In this document: in pieces, positions 1 to 6,067 of the stretch | How the letters are laid out: the number at the start of each line of letters is the position of its first letter | Position numbering within the stretch: the first letter of the stretch is position 1 | From: Acidobacteria bacterium UBA2994 | Lineage (GTDB): Bacteria; Acidobacteriota; Vicinamibacteria; Vicinamibacterales; UBA8438 | Length of the DNA: 6,730 nucleotides | Direction: 5' to 3' | Assembly (NCBI GenBank): GCA_002346545.1 | Contig: DEAA01000029.1 | Coordinates: forward strand, 1-6,730 | Notes under the pieces: generated by a model | Databases searched by the model: none | What the model was told of the DNA's origin: nothing | Seen by the model: only the letters and a program-made list of their open reading frames with translations | Translations under genes and position numbers: made by a program

Positions 1-668
1 GTGGAGGTCCGCCACAGCTCCTCTCCGGTCGCCGCGTCGAGCCCGACGATGAAGCAACTCTCCTCCCGGTAGCGGCCGCAACCGGTTAACCCTGCTACGA
101 CTCGGCCGTCGGCGATGATCGACCCGCTAGAAAACTGATAGCCGACGTCCTGATTGATGTCCGAGTCCCAGACTTCCTCGCCGGTCCTGGCATCAATCGC
201 AACGATATGGGCATCCGCGGTGTTGAGGTAGATCTTGTCCTCCCACATCGCGATGTTCCGGGTCATCCGCCCGGCTGGCGGCCCGCCGAAGCTGCTCCCG
301 GGCGCCTCGGCGCCTCGCTCGTACTCCCAGATAAGCTCCCCAGTGACAGCGTCGAGCGCATGCACGATTTCGCCCGGATTGGCGACGAACATCACGCCGT
401 CCCTCACGAGCGGCGTCGTCTGCTGCGGGCCGGGCCTGAGCGCCCAGCTCCACTCGAGCCGCAGGTCACCCACATTGTCCGTGGTGATCTCGTCGAGCGG
501 GCTGTGGGCCTGACCATTGAGCGTCCGGCGCCAGTTAAGCCAGTCCTCGGCCGGCGGATCTTGGAGAACGGCGTCGGTGACCGGCGTCCAGTTCTCGACC
601 TGGGCAGCGGCGGGCGACACCAGGATGGTAAAGATGGCAAGGGTCGACACGGCGATACGGCTAGTCAT
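1..668 (-). CDS. PQQ-dependent dehydrogenase, alcohol-dehydrogenase-like, N-terminal part (runs off the left edge)
   Basis: Reading leftward from an ATG at 668-666, the frame stays open to the window edge and gives 222 residues. Residues 1-23 form a Sec signal peptide (MTSRIAVSTL start, hydrophobic core, AAA-Q cleavage site near 22/23). The mature part starts with the usual quinoprotein opening (DWLNWRRTLNGQ, residues 42-53, then SPLDEITTDNV and LEWSWAL). Three beta-propeller W-motifs of the form xxDxxTGxxxW follow at about 104-114, 157-167 and 209-219. By family the protein is a periplasmic eight-bladed propeller that oxidises an alcohol or aldehyde with PQQ and passes electrons to cytochrome c. 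R137 in TRNIA aligns by eye with the conserved PQQ-contacting Arg. The adjacent cysteine pair of methanol dehydrogenases is absent; C197 and C205 are present instead. The start is supported by AGGAG six bases upstream. It is divergent from the cytochrome operon. Substrate is not predictable; a C-terminal haem domain could lie beyond the edge. Confidence 0.9.
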   Translation of the reverse strand, partial: MTSRIAVSTLAIFTILVSPAAAQVENWTPVTDAVLQDPPAEDWLNWRRTLNGQAHSPLDEITTDNVGDLRLEWSWALRPGPQQTTPLVRDGVMFVANPGEIVHALDAVTGELIWEYERGAEAPGSSFGGPPAGRMTRNIAMWEDKIYLNTADAHIVAIDARTGEEVWDSDINQDVGYQFSSGSIIADGRVVAGLTGCGRYREESCFIVGLDAATGEELWRTS

Positions 669-674
669 CTGGTG

Positions 675-679
675 CTCCT
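675..679 (-). promoter_or_regulatory. Ribosome binding site of the left quinoprotein gene
   Basis: On the minus strand AGGAG lies six bases before the ATG at 668-666. It fixes the start exactly at the head of a good signal peptide. Confidence 0.7.
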
Positions 680-760
680 GCGACGTCATATGCGCGACAA
701 CTGTAGTTCAGCAATCGCCGGGACGCCAGTGTTCGGACGTTCGCGGTCCGGCTGGGGGGC

Positions 761-789
761 TTGTCAGCAACCCGCCCTCGGCCTACCAT
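761..789 (+). promoter_or_regulatory. Candidate sigma70-type promoter of the PSCyt1/DUF1501 operon
   Basis: TTGTCA at 761-766 matches five of six bases of the -35 consensus. After a spacer of exactly 17 bases, TACCAT at 784-789 matches four of six bases of the -10 consensus. Transcription would start near 796, giving a leader of only about nine bases before the ATG at 805. The rest of the 669-804 divergent region shows a short inverted repeat (CGGAC 734-738 with GTCCG 746-750), but no convincing promoter for the leftward gene. This is a match by eye to E. coli consensus, so it is tentative. Confidence 0.35.
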
Positions 790-804
790 CTCTTGGGATA
801 TTCC

Positions 805-3800
805 ATGCAGATGTGCCTACTTCGCTCGATGTGCATCGGGCTCGTGTTTGGCCTGCCCGCGCTCGCGCTGGCGCAGACGGCCAACCGGGTCGAATTCAAC
901 AAGGACGTTCGGCCCATCCTGTCGGAGGGCTGTTTCAACTGCCACGGACCGAACGAGGCCTCCCGCCAGGCAGGGCTCCGGTTCGACGTGCCAGAGGGTC
1001 CGACGAGCGACCGAGGACGCTACGGCGGACCGGTAATCATTCCAGGCGACGCGGACGAGAGCCTGCTCCTCCACCGAGTCACCGAAGAGAACGAGCGAGC
1101 TCGGATGCCCCGAGGCCGCGCCGCCCTCCGTCCTGAACAGATCGACACGCTACGACGCTGGATCGACCAGGGCGCCGAGTACCAGGACCACTGGGCCTTC
1201 ATTCCGCCCGAGCGCTCACCAGCACCGAGCGTGGGAGCCGCTGAATGGCCGCGCAACCCGATCGACCGGTTCATCCTGGCGAGACTCGAAGACGAGGGCC
1301 TCACCCCCTCAGACGAGGCCGACCGCGCCACGCTGCTCAGACGCGTGACGCTGGATCTGACCGGCGTACCGCCCACCCCGACCGAGCTGGCCGACTTCCT
1401 GAACGATGACTCCGCCGACGCCTACGAGTCGGTCGTCGACCGGCTACTGGCCTCACCCCGCTACGGGGAACGAATGGCCACCGAATGGCTGGATGCGTCC
1501 CGCTACGCTGACACCAACGGGTATCAGACCGACGGCGAACGGGATATGTGGCGATGGCGAGACTGGGTGATCGGCGCCTACAACGAGAACATGCCGTTCG
1601 ATCAGTTCACGATCGAGCAGCTGGCCGGCGACATGCTGCCCGACGCCACCATCGACCAGCGGGTAGCGACCGCCTTCAACCGCAATCACAGCCTGAACAG
1701 TGAGGGCGGCATCGTTCCCGAGGAGTTCCTAGCCGAGTACGCGGTGGACCGGGTCTCGACCACCGGCACCGTCTGGATGGGGCTAACGCTCGGGTGTGCC
1801 CGATGCCACGACCACAAGTTCGACCCAATCAGCCAGAAGGAGTTCTACGAGGTCCTGGCCAACTTCAACAACATCCCCGAGCGCGGCAAGGGCTTCAAGT
1901 ACCAGAACTCGCCGCCGCTGGTCACCGCTCCAACCCACGAACAGCAGGCGGAGATCGACGTGCTCGACGATCAGCTCGCTGACGCGCGGTCCACCCTCGC
2001 GGCGCTCGACGACCAGGCGGCCACCGCCCAGGAAGCGTGGGAAGCCGCGCTGGCCGAGGCTGGTGGGGTCGACTGGACTCTACGCGACGGCCTGGTCGTG
2101 CACCACGGGTTCGAAGGGGACGTTGCCGGTACCCAGACGACCGATCAGGTGCCCGCGATCCTCGAGGATGGCCTGCCGAGTTTCGTGGAGGGACGGCTTG
2201 GTCGAGCGCTAGCCTTCGACGGCGCCCGCTTCGTGAACGCCGGGCTCAGCCCTGACCTCACCTATACCGACGCCTTCAGCTTCGCGGCCTGGATCAAGCC
2301 GGACGCCGCCGACGGTGTGGTGCTCTCCCGCGCCGGTAGCGGCGATCAGGGGGAGGTCGGCTGGGGCCTTTACCTCGAAGAGGGCAAACTGCGGTTCAAC
2401 ATGTCCACCCGGGTGCTCGACGACGGCGTCGCCGCCGAAACCGTCGAGCCGGTACGGCTAGGCGAATGGCAACACGTCGTGGTGGCCTACGATGCTTCGC
2501 TGACGCCCGAGGGCGTCAGGATCTACATCGACGGACAGGTACAGGCGCAGACCGGGCTGAACGATCTGGTTGGGAACCGACTGCGGGTCCGCGGATTCCC
2601 GCTGCGCATCGGTGCCAGCGGCTCGGACAAGCCGCGGTTCCGTGGCGTTATCGACGAGGTCCGCATCTATCGAGGCGCGCTGAGTCCGGCCGAAGCGGCG
2701 GTGGCGGCGGAGGTCACCTCCCTGAGTGCCATCGTCGCCATCCCGACCGCACAACGTTCCGAGGCTCAGGCCGACAAGCTCCGGATGGCCTTCCTGGACC
2801 AGTATGCGCCGGCCGAGATCCAGGACGCGATGCGCGAGGTTAGGAACCTTGAACGGCAGCGAAACGAGCTCTGGGCCAGCTTCCCCACCGTGATGGTGAT
2901 GGAGGAGAACGCGGTCCGCACGCCCACCTACCTGCTCAACCGTGGCGCCTACGACCTGCCGGGTGAGGAAGTCTTCCCCGGCGTCCCGAGCGTACTGCCG
3001 CCACTGCCCGATGGCGCCGACGCCAACCGGCTGTCGTTCGCCCGCTGGCTGGTTGATCCGGCCCACCCGCTAACCGCCCGGGTCACCGTAAACCGGTTCT
3101 GGCAGATGTACTTCGGCAGCGGACTGGTCAAGACGGCCGAAAACTTTGGGACCCAGGGCGAGTATCCCAGTCATCCCGAGCTGCTCGACTGGCTGGCGAC
3201 CCAGTTCGTCGACTCGGGCTGGAACGTGAAGTCGCTCCAGCGCGCCATCGTGACCAGCGCCGCCTACCGCCAGTCATCGAAGATGAGCGCGGAGGAGTTC
3301 GAACGCGACCCCGAGAACCGTCTCGTATCCCGCGGCCCCAGACTGCGCCTTCAGGCTCAGATGATCCGGGACCAAGCGCTGGCCATCTCCGGCCTCCTGA
3401 TGGAGCGGGTCGGCGGCCCTTCGGTGAAACCGTATCAGCCGGAGGGACTCTGGGCCGACATGGTCGAGGGCGGCTACGGCGACTATGAGCTGTCTGAAGG
3501 CGACGACATCTACCGCCGGAGCCTCTACACCTTCTGGAAACGCACGCTCGGTCCTCCGACGATGATGACGTTCGATTCATCGACGCGCGAGACGTGTATC
3601 GTGCGCACCGGGCGCACGAACACGCCGCTCCAAGCGCTGAACCTGATGAACGACGTGACCTACGTGGAGGCGGCGCGGCGGCTGGCCGAACGGATAATGC
3701 TGGAGGGAGGCGACTCGCCCGAGGATCGGATCGCCTACGCGTACCTGCTGGCCACCGCCCACCGTCCGCCGGCGCGCGCCCACGAGATCCTCGTGGCCGG

Positions 3801-3969
3801 CTTCCAGGAGCATTTCGCCGAATATGCGGCGAACAGAGAGGCAGCCCTGGCGCTGGTGACGCAGGGAGAGTCGACGCGGAACGAGACACTCGATGTCGCG
3901 GAGCTAGCCTCCTACACGATGGTCGCCAACCTGATCCTGAACTTCGACGGCACGATCACAAAGGAATAG
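805..3969 (+). CDS. PSCyt1-PSCyt2-LamG-PSD1 multidomain c-type cytochrome (DUF1549/DUF1553 protein)
   Basis: 1054 residues. A Sec signal peptide (1 to about 24, cleavage after ALA before Q) is followed by the planctomycete cytochrome domain PSCyt1 (about 31-126) with haem site CFNCH at 43-47 and M101 in RMPRG as a likely axial ligand. Then come PSCyt2/DUF1549 (about 150-357) with a second CxxCH, CARCH at 331-335 followed by DHKFDP; a helical, probably coiled-coil linker (about 377-421, rich in Glu, Asp, Gln and Ala); a LamG/concanavalin-like domain (about 429-637, ending DEVRIYRGALSPAE); and PSD1/DUF1553 (about 743-1050) with the family markers VTVNRFWQMYFGSGLV, RTGRTNTPLQALNLMND and a final NLILNFDGTITKE. 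The order and length are normal for the family. The frame is open upstream to 517, but that part is antisense to the quinoprotein gene and lacks a leader; ATG 805 has a weak GGGA six bases upstream and heads the signal peptide (ATG 811 is an alternative). It is probably periplasmic or surface-located, with haem attached after export. Its biochemical role is unknown. Confidence 0.93.
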   Translation: MQMCLLRSMCIGLVFGLPALALAQTANRVEFNKDVRPILSEGCFNCHGPNEASRQAGLRFDVPEGPTSDRGRYGGPVIIPGDADESLLLHRVTEENERARMPRGRAALRPEQIDTLRRWIDQGAEYQDHWAFIPPERSPAPSVGAAEWPRNPIDRFILARLEDEGLTPSDEADRATLLRRVTLDLTGVPPTPTELADFLNDDSADAYESVVDRLLASPRYGERMATEWLDASRYADTNGYQTDGERDMWRWRDWVIGAYNENMPFDQFTIEQLAGDMLPDATIDQRVATAFNRNHSLNSEGGIVPEEFLAEYAVDRVSTTGTVWMGLTLGCARCHDHKFDPISQKEFYEVLANFNNIPERGKGFKYQNSPPLVTAPTHEQQAEIDVLDDQLADARSTLAALDDQAATAQEAWEAALAEAGGVDWTLRDGLVVHHGFEGDVAGTQTTDQVPAILEDGLPSFVEGRLGRALAFDGARFVNAGLSPDLTYTDAFSFAAWIKPDAADGVVLSRAGSGDQGEVGWGLYLEEGKLRFNMSTRVLDDGVAAETVEPVRLGEWQHVVVAYDASLTPEGVRIYIDGQVQAQTGLNDLVGNRLRVRGFPLRIGASGSDKPRFRGVIDEVRIYRGALSPAEAAVAAEVTSLSAIVAIPTAQRSEAQADKLRMAFLDQYAPAEIQDAMREVRNLERQRNELWASFPTVMVMEENAVRTPTYLLNRGAYDLPGEEVFPGVPSVLPPLPDGADANRLSFARWLVDPAHPLTARVTVNRFWQMYFGSGLVKTAENFGTQGEYPSHPELLDWLATQFVDSGWNVKSLQRAIVTSAAYRQSSKMSAEEFERDPENRLVSRGPRLRLQAQMIRDQALAISGLLMERVGGPSVKPYQPEGLWADMVEGGYGDYELSEGDDIYRRSLYTFWKRTLGPPTMMTFDSSTRETCIVRTGRTNTPLQALNLMNDVTYVEAARRLAERIMLEGGDSPEDRIAYAYLLATAHRPPARAHEILVAGFQEHFAEYAANREAALALVTQGESTRNETLDVAELASYTMVANLILNFDGTITKE
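3960..3965 (+). promoter_or_regulatory. Ribosome binding site of the DUF1501 gene, inside the end of the preceding gene
   Basis: AAAGGA lies seven bases before the ATG at 3973 and overlaps the last codons of the cytochrome gene (stop 3967-3969). Ribosomes finishing the first gene would clear and reload at this site, which suggests translational coupling. Confidence 0.65.
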
Positions 3970-3972
3970 CTG

Positions 3973-5424
3973 ATGGAATGGCCCTTTGAGCGCCTCCTGG
4001 CGCGTCGTCGTTTCCTCGAACTCGCGGGCACGGGTATCGGGTCAGCTGCGCTAGCGACCCTGTTCGGACAGGACCTGCTCGCGCGGCCGAGCGCACCGGC
4101 CGGCCTTGGCGCCTTGCCAGGCCTGCCGCACCATGCGCCCAAGGCGAAGCGGATCATCTATCTGTTCATGTCGGGCGCCCCGTCGCAACACGAGCTGTTT
4201 GACTACAAGCCGGCACTCACCGACATGGCGGGACAGGATCTGCCCCCGTCCGTTCGCGGCGACCAGCGCGTCACCGCCATGACCGCCGGACAGGACAGCT
4301 TTCCACTCGTGCCATCGAAGTTCCCGTTCGCCCGTCACGGACAGTCCGGGGCCTGGGTAAGCGAGCTGCTGCCCCACACGGCGAAGATCGCGGACGAGCT
4401 CTGCTTCATCAAGTCACTGCATACCGAGGCGATCAACCACGACCCCGGGATCACCTTTTTCCAGACCGGGGCACAACTGGCCGGCCGACCGAGCATGGGG
4501 GCTTGGCTTTCCTACGGGCTCGGGTCGATGAACTCCGACCTGCCGACCTTCGTAGCCATTGTCTCGAAGGGCTCAGCCCAGACCGGGCAGCCGCTCTACG
4601 ACCGATTGTGGGGCAGCGGATTCCTGCCGACGCGCTACCAAGGAGTGAAGTTCCTTTCGACGGGCGATCCGGTGCTGTATCTGTCCAACCCGCCCGGCGT
4701 CGACCAGGACACCAGACGCCGATTCCTGGATGACCTTGGCGCCCTCAACGAGTTAAAAGAAGAGGAGTTCGGCGATCCGGAGACAAGCACGCGCATCGCG
4801 CAATACGAGATGGCGTATCGGATGCAATCGTCGGTACCGGAGTTAACCGACCTGTCGGACGAACCGGACAGCACCTTCGAGCTCTACGGTGAAGACTCGC
4901 GGACGCCTGGGACCTTCGCTAGAAACTGCCTGCTCGCCCGTCGCTTGGCGGAGCGGGATGTACGCTTCGTGCAGTGTTTCCACCGCGGCTGGGACCAGCA
5001 TACCCGCCTACCGCAAGGGATCTCCAGACAGGCCAAGGATGTCGACCAGGCGCAGGCAGCGCTCGTGATGGACCTCAAACAGCGCGGGCTACTGGACGAC
5101 ACCCTCGTGGTCTGGGGCGGCGAGTTCGGGCGGAGCGCCTATAGCCAGGGCATCATCACCGAAGAGACCTACGGCCGCGACCACCATCCGCGTGCATTCA
5201 CCATCTGGATGGCCGGCGGAGGCGTGAAACCTGGTGTCACGCACGGAGAGACGGACGAGTTCTCTTACAACATCGTCCGGGACCCAGTGCACATCCACGA
5301 CCTGCACGCAACGATGCTGCACCTGCTTGGTGTTGATCACACCAGGTTGACTTACCCGTTCCAGGGCCGGAATTTCCGGCTAACTGACGTTTCTGGCCGG
5401 GTAGTGCAGGACGTCCTGGCGTAA
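3973..5424 (+). CDS. DUF1501 family protein with Tat signal (sulfatase/alkaline phosphatase-like fold)
   Basis: 483 residues, a typical full length. The N-terminus carries a twin-arginine motif (R11-R12-R13-F14-L15) followed by a hydrophobic stretch ([15 protein letters not shown]), so it is exported folded by Tat. Family landmarks in order: [13 protein letters not shown] (68-80), an NHDPG...[20 protein letters not shown] block in the middle third, FHRGWDQH (336-343), WGGEFGR (381-387), GRDHHP (401-406), [14 protein letters not shown] (440-453) and the C-terminal [13 protein letters not shown]. The Asp and His residues in these blocks (for example H73, D77, D341, H343, D403, H404, H405, H442, D443, H445) match the conserved metal-ligand-type positions of this superfamily branch; which of them bind metal is inferred. 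It starts three bases after the cytochrome gene, the usual pairing for these families. The reaction is not established; hydrolysis of a phosphate or sulfate ester is suggested only by the fold. Confidence 0.93.
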   Translation: MEWPFERLLARRRFLELAGTGIGSAALATLFGQDLLARPSAPAGLGALPGLPHHAPKAKRIIYLFMSGAPSQHELFDYKPALTDMAGQDLPPSVRGDQRVTAMTAGQDSFPLVPSKFPFARHGQSGAWVSELLPHTAKIADELCFIKSLHTEAINHDPGITFFQTGAQLAGRPSMGAWLSYGLGSMNSDLPTFVAIVSKGSAQTGQPLYDRLWGSGFLPTRYQGVKFLSTGDPVLYLSNPPGVDQDTRRRFLDDLGALNELKEEEFGDPETSTRIAQYEMAYRMQSSVPELTDLSDEPDSTFELYGEDSRTPGTFARNCLLARRLAERDVRFVQCFHRGWDQHTRLPQGISRQAKDVDQAQAALVMDLKQRGLLDDTLVVWGGEFGRSAYSQGIITEETYGRDHHPRAFTIWMAGGGVKPGVTHGETDEFSYNIVRDPVHIHDLHATMLHLLGVDHTRLTYPFQGRNFRLTDVSGRVVQDVLA

Positions 5425-5643
5425 CCTTCACTGCCCCCCTAGCCGCACGGACTCGCATACCGCGTCAGAGGTATGGCGTGAGCGGCCTGCACTCGGCAAG
5501 AGCGACTCGTCTTGGGCACGCCTGGAACTCCTCCAGGAATCGCATCGCCAACTCTGGCGGAGCGTCGGCACCTCCACCAACCCATCCTCCTCGGTGCTTT
5601 CGTGAACCCTACGATCGCGGGACTGAACCGCCTCGGGCAGTAT
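5425..5643. other. Convergent intergenic gap without a convincing gene
   Basis: This separates the stop of the DUF1501 gene from the stop of the small minus-strand gene. Besides the hairpin at 5442-5486 it holds a shorter perfect one (CCTGGA 5521-5526 with TCCAGG 5532-5537, five-base loop). The open frames crossing it on both strands give Arg/Pro/Ser-rich translations with no ribosome binding site at a usable distance and no family resemblance. I see no RNA gene. Confidence 0.5.
5442..5486. terminator. Imperfect hairpin in the convergent gap, possible bidirectional terminator
   Basis: Eighteen bases after the DUF1501 stop codon three stacked arms can pair: GCCG 5442-5445 with CGGC 5483-5486, CACG 5446-5449 with CGTG 5477-5480, and CATACC 5456-5461 with GGTATG 5470-5475 around an eight-base loop. 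Bulges interrupt it (six bases left, one and two bases right). No T-run follows on either strand, so it is not a classical intrinsic terminator. Its place between converging genes is what makes the role plausible. Confidence 0.25.
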
Positions 5644-5835
5644 TCAGGCCGCGCGATGCGCGATCCGCGAGGCGCAGGTGGACCCATTGCCTACGATCAT
5701 CAACACACGCAGATACAGCCGGCGGTAACTCTCCGGCGAACACGGTCGTTCAACGGCCAACGCCTGGGCCACCGCACGACGGAGGGCAGCGTCATCAATC
5801 TCAGCGATGCGGGTGAGAAACTCGTGCACGGTCAT
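5644..5835 (-). CDS. Small hypothetical protein, 63 residues
   Basis: It starts at ATG 5835-5833 and ends at TGA 5646-5644. I do not recognise a family. Residues 1 to about 30 (MTVHEFLTRIAEIDDAAL..., continuing RRAVAQALAVE) read as one or two amphipathic helices with regular spacing of Leu, Ile, Ala and charged residues. Residues 33-50 (CSPESYRRLYLRVLMIVG) look like a further helix, and the tail is short and basic with a Cys. There is no signal peptide or membrane segment, so it is probably cytoplasmic, unlike its neighbours. The frame is open upstream to an ATG at 5913, but GGAGG five bases before 5835 and the change of composition argue for the shorter form. It lies 232 bases downstream of the right quinoprotein gene on the same strand and could be cotranscribed. 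The main doubt is its small size without a recognised homologue. Confidence 0.6.
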   Translation of the reverse strand: MTVHEFLTRIAEIDDAALRRAVAQALAVERPCSPESYRRLYLRVLMIVGNGSTCASRIAHRAA

Positions 5836-5840
5836 AGCTT

Positions 5841-5845
5841 CCTCC
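5841..5845 (-). promoter_or_regulatory. Strong ribosome binding site of the 63-residue gene
   Basis: GGAGG on the minus strand, five bases before the ATG at 5835-5833, is the best Shine-Dalgarno match in the window. It decides the start over the upstream in-frame ATG at 5913. Confidence 0.65.
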
Positions 5846-5939
5846 GGTGGCGTAGGCCTCGTTCTTGTAGACCAGTACCGGGCCCCGGATCTTCCCGGGA
5901 CCTCCAGTGACAACGCAACCGTGTGACGGAACCGTCGCG

Positions 5940-5953
5940 GATGTATTGCGTGC
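5940..5953 (+). repeat. 14-base direct repeat, copy 1 (intergenic)
   Basis: GATGTATTGCGTGC occurs here and exactly again at 6137-6150, where it encodes part of the C-terminal end of the right quinoprotein. The flanks do not match beyond a shared GCG just upstream with a one-base offset. Confidence 0.6.
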
Positions 5954-6067
5954 AGGTGAAACGAGGTCGAGTGGGGCCGCGACTACCGCTGTCCGGCCGT
6001 AAGTTCCTCGGTCATGCGGGCGTCCAGGCCGCCAGCATCAGGACGACCCCTCCCGTTGACGCTCGCG

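Larger units (their letters stand above)
5836..6067. other. Intergenic gap between the right quinoprotein gene and the small gene
   Basis: Beyond the ribosome binding site at its left end, it holds one copy of a 14-base repeat (5940-5953) and a short GC hairpin (CCCGG 5884-5888 with CCGGG 5895-5899). I see no clear promoter, terminator or RNA gene. A 53-codon plus-strand frame (5941-6102) enters it but is not supported as a gene. Confidence 0.5.

Noticed and set aside
517..804. In-frame upstream extension of the cytochrome gene to ATG 517 (96 extra residues)
   Set aside because: The extension is antisense to the quinoprotein gene, has low-complexity composition, and would bury a good signal peptide inside the protein. 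ATG 805 gives the expected leader.
2458..3066. 202-codon minus-strand open frame opposite the LamG region
   Set aside because: It is a shadow of the LamG/PSD1 coding frame; no leader, ribosome binding site or recognisable domain.
3128..3889. 253-codon minus-strand open frame opposite the PSD1 region
   Set aside because: Its translation is dominated by Arg, Ser, Pro and Gly, typical of the opposite strand of a GC-rich gene, and the plus-strand frame is unmistakably PSD1.
5439..5910. Overlapping frames in the convergent gap (minus 5439-5687, plus 5478-5816, plus 5512-5910)
   Set aside because: Arg/Pro/Ser-rich translations, no usable ribosome binding sites, and mutual overlap with the better-supported 63-residue gene.
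5425..6067. Search for tRNA, CRISPR repeats, insertion-sequence ends or riboswitch-like structure in the gene-poor stretch
   Set aside because: No cloverleaf, regularly spaced repeats, terminal inverted repeats or transposase fragment could be seen; the hairpins present are short and lack T-runs.
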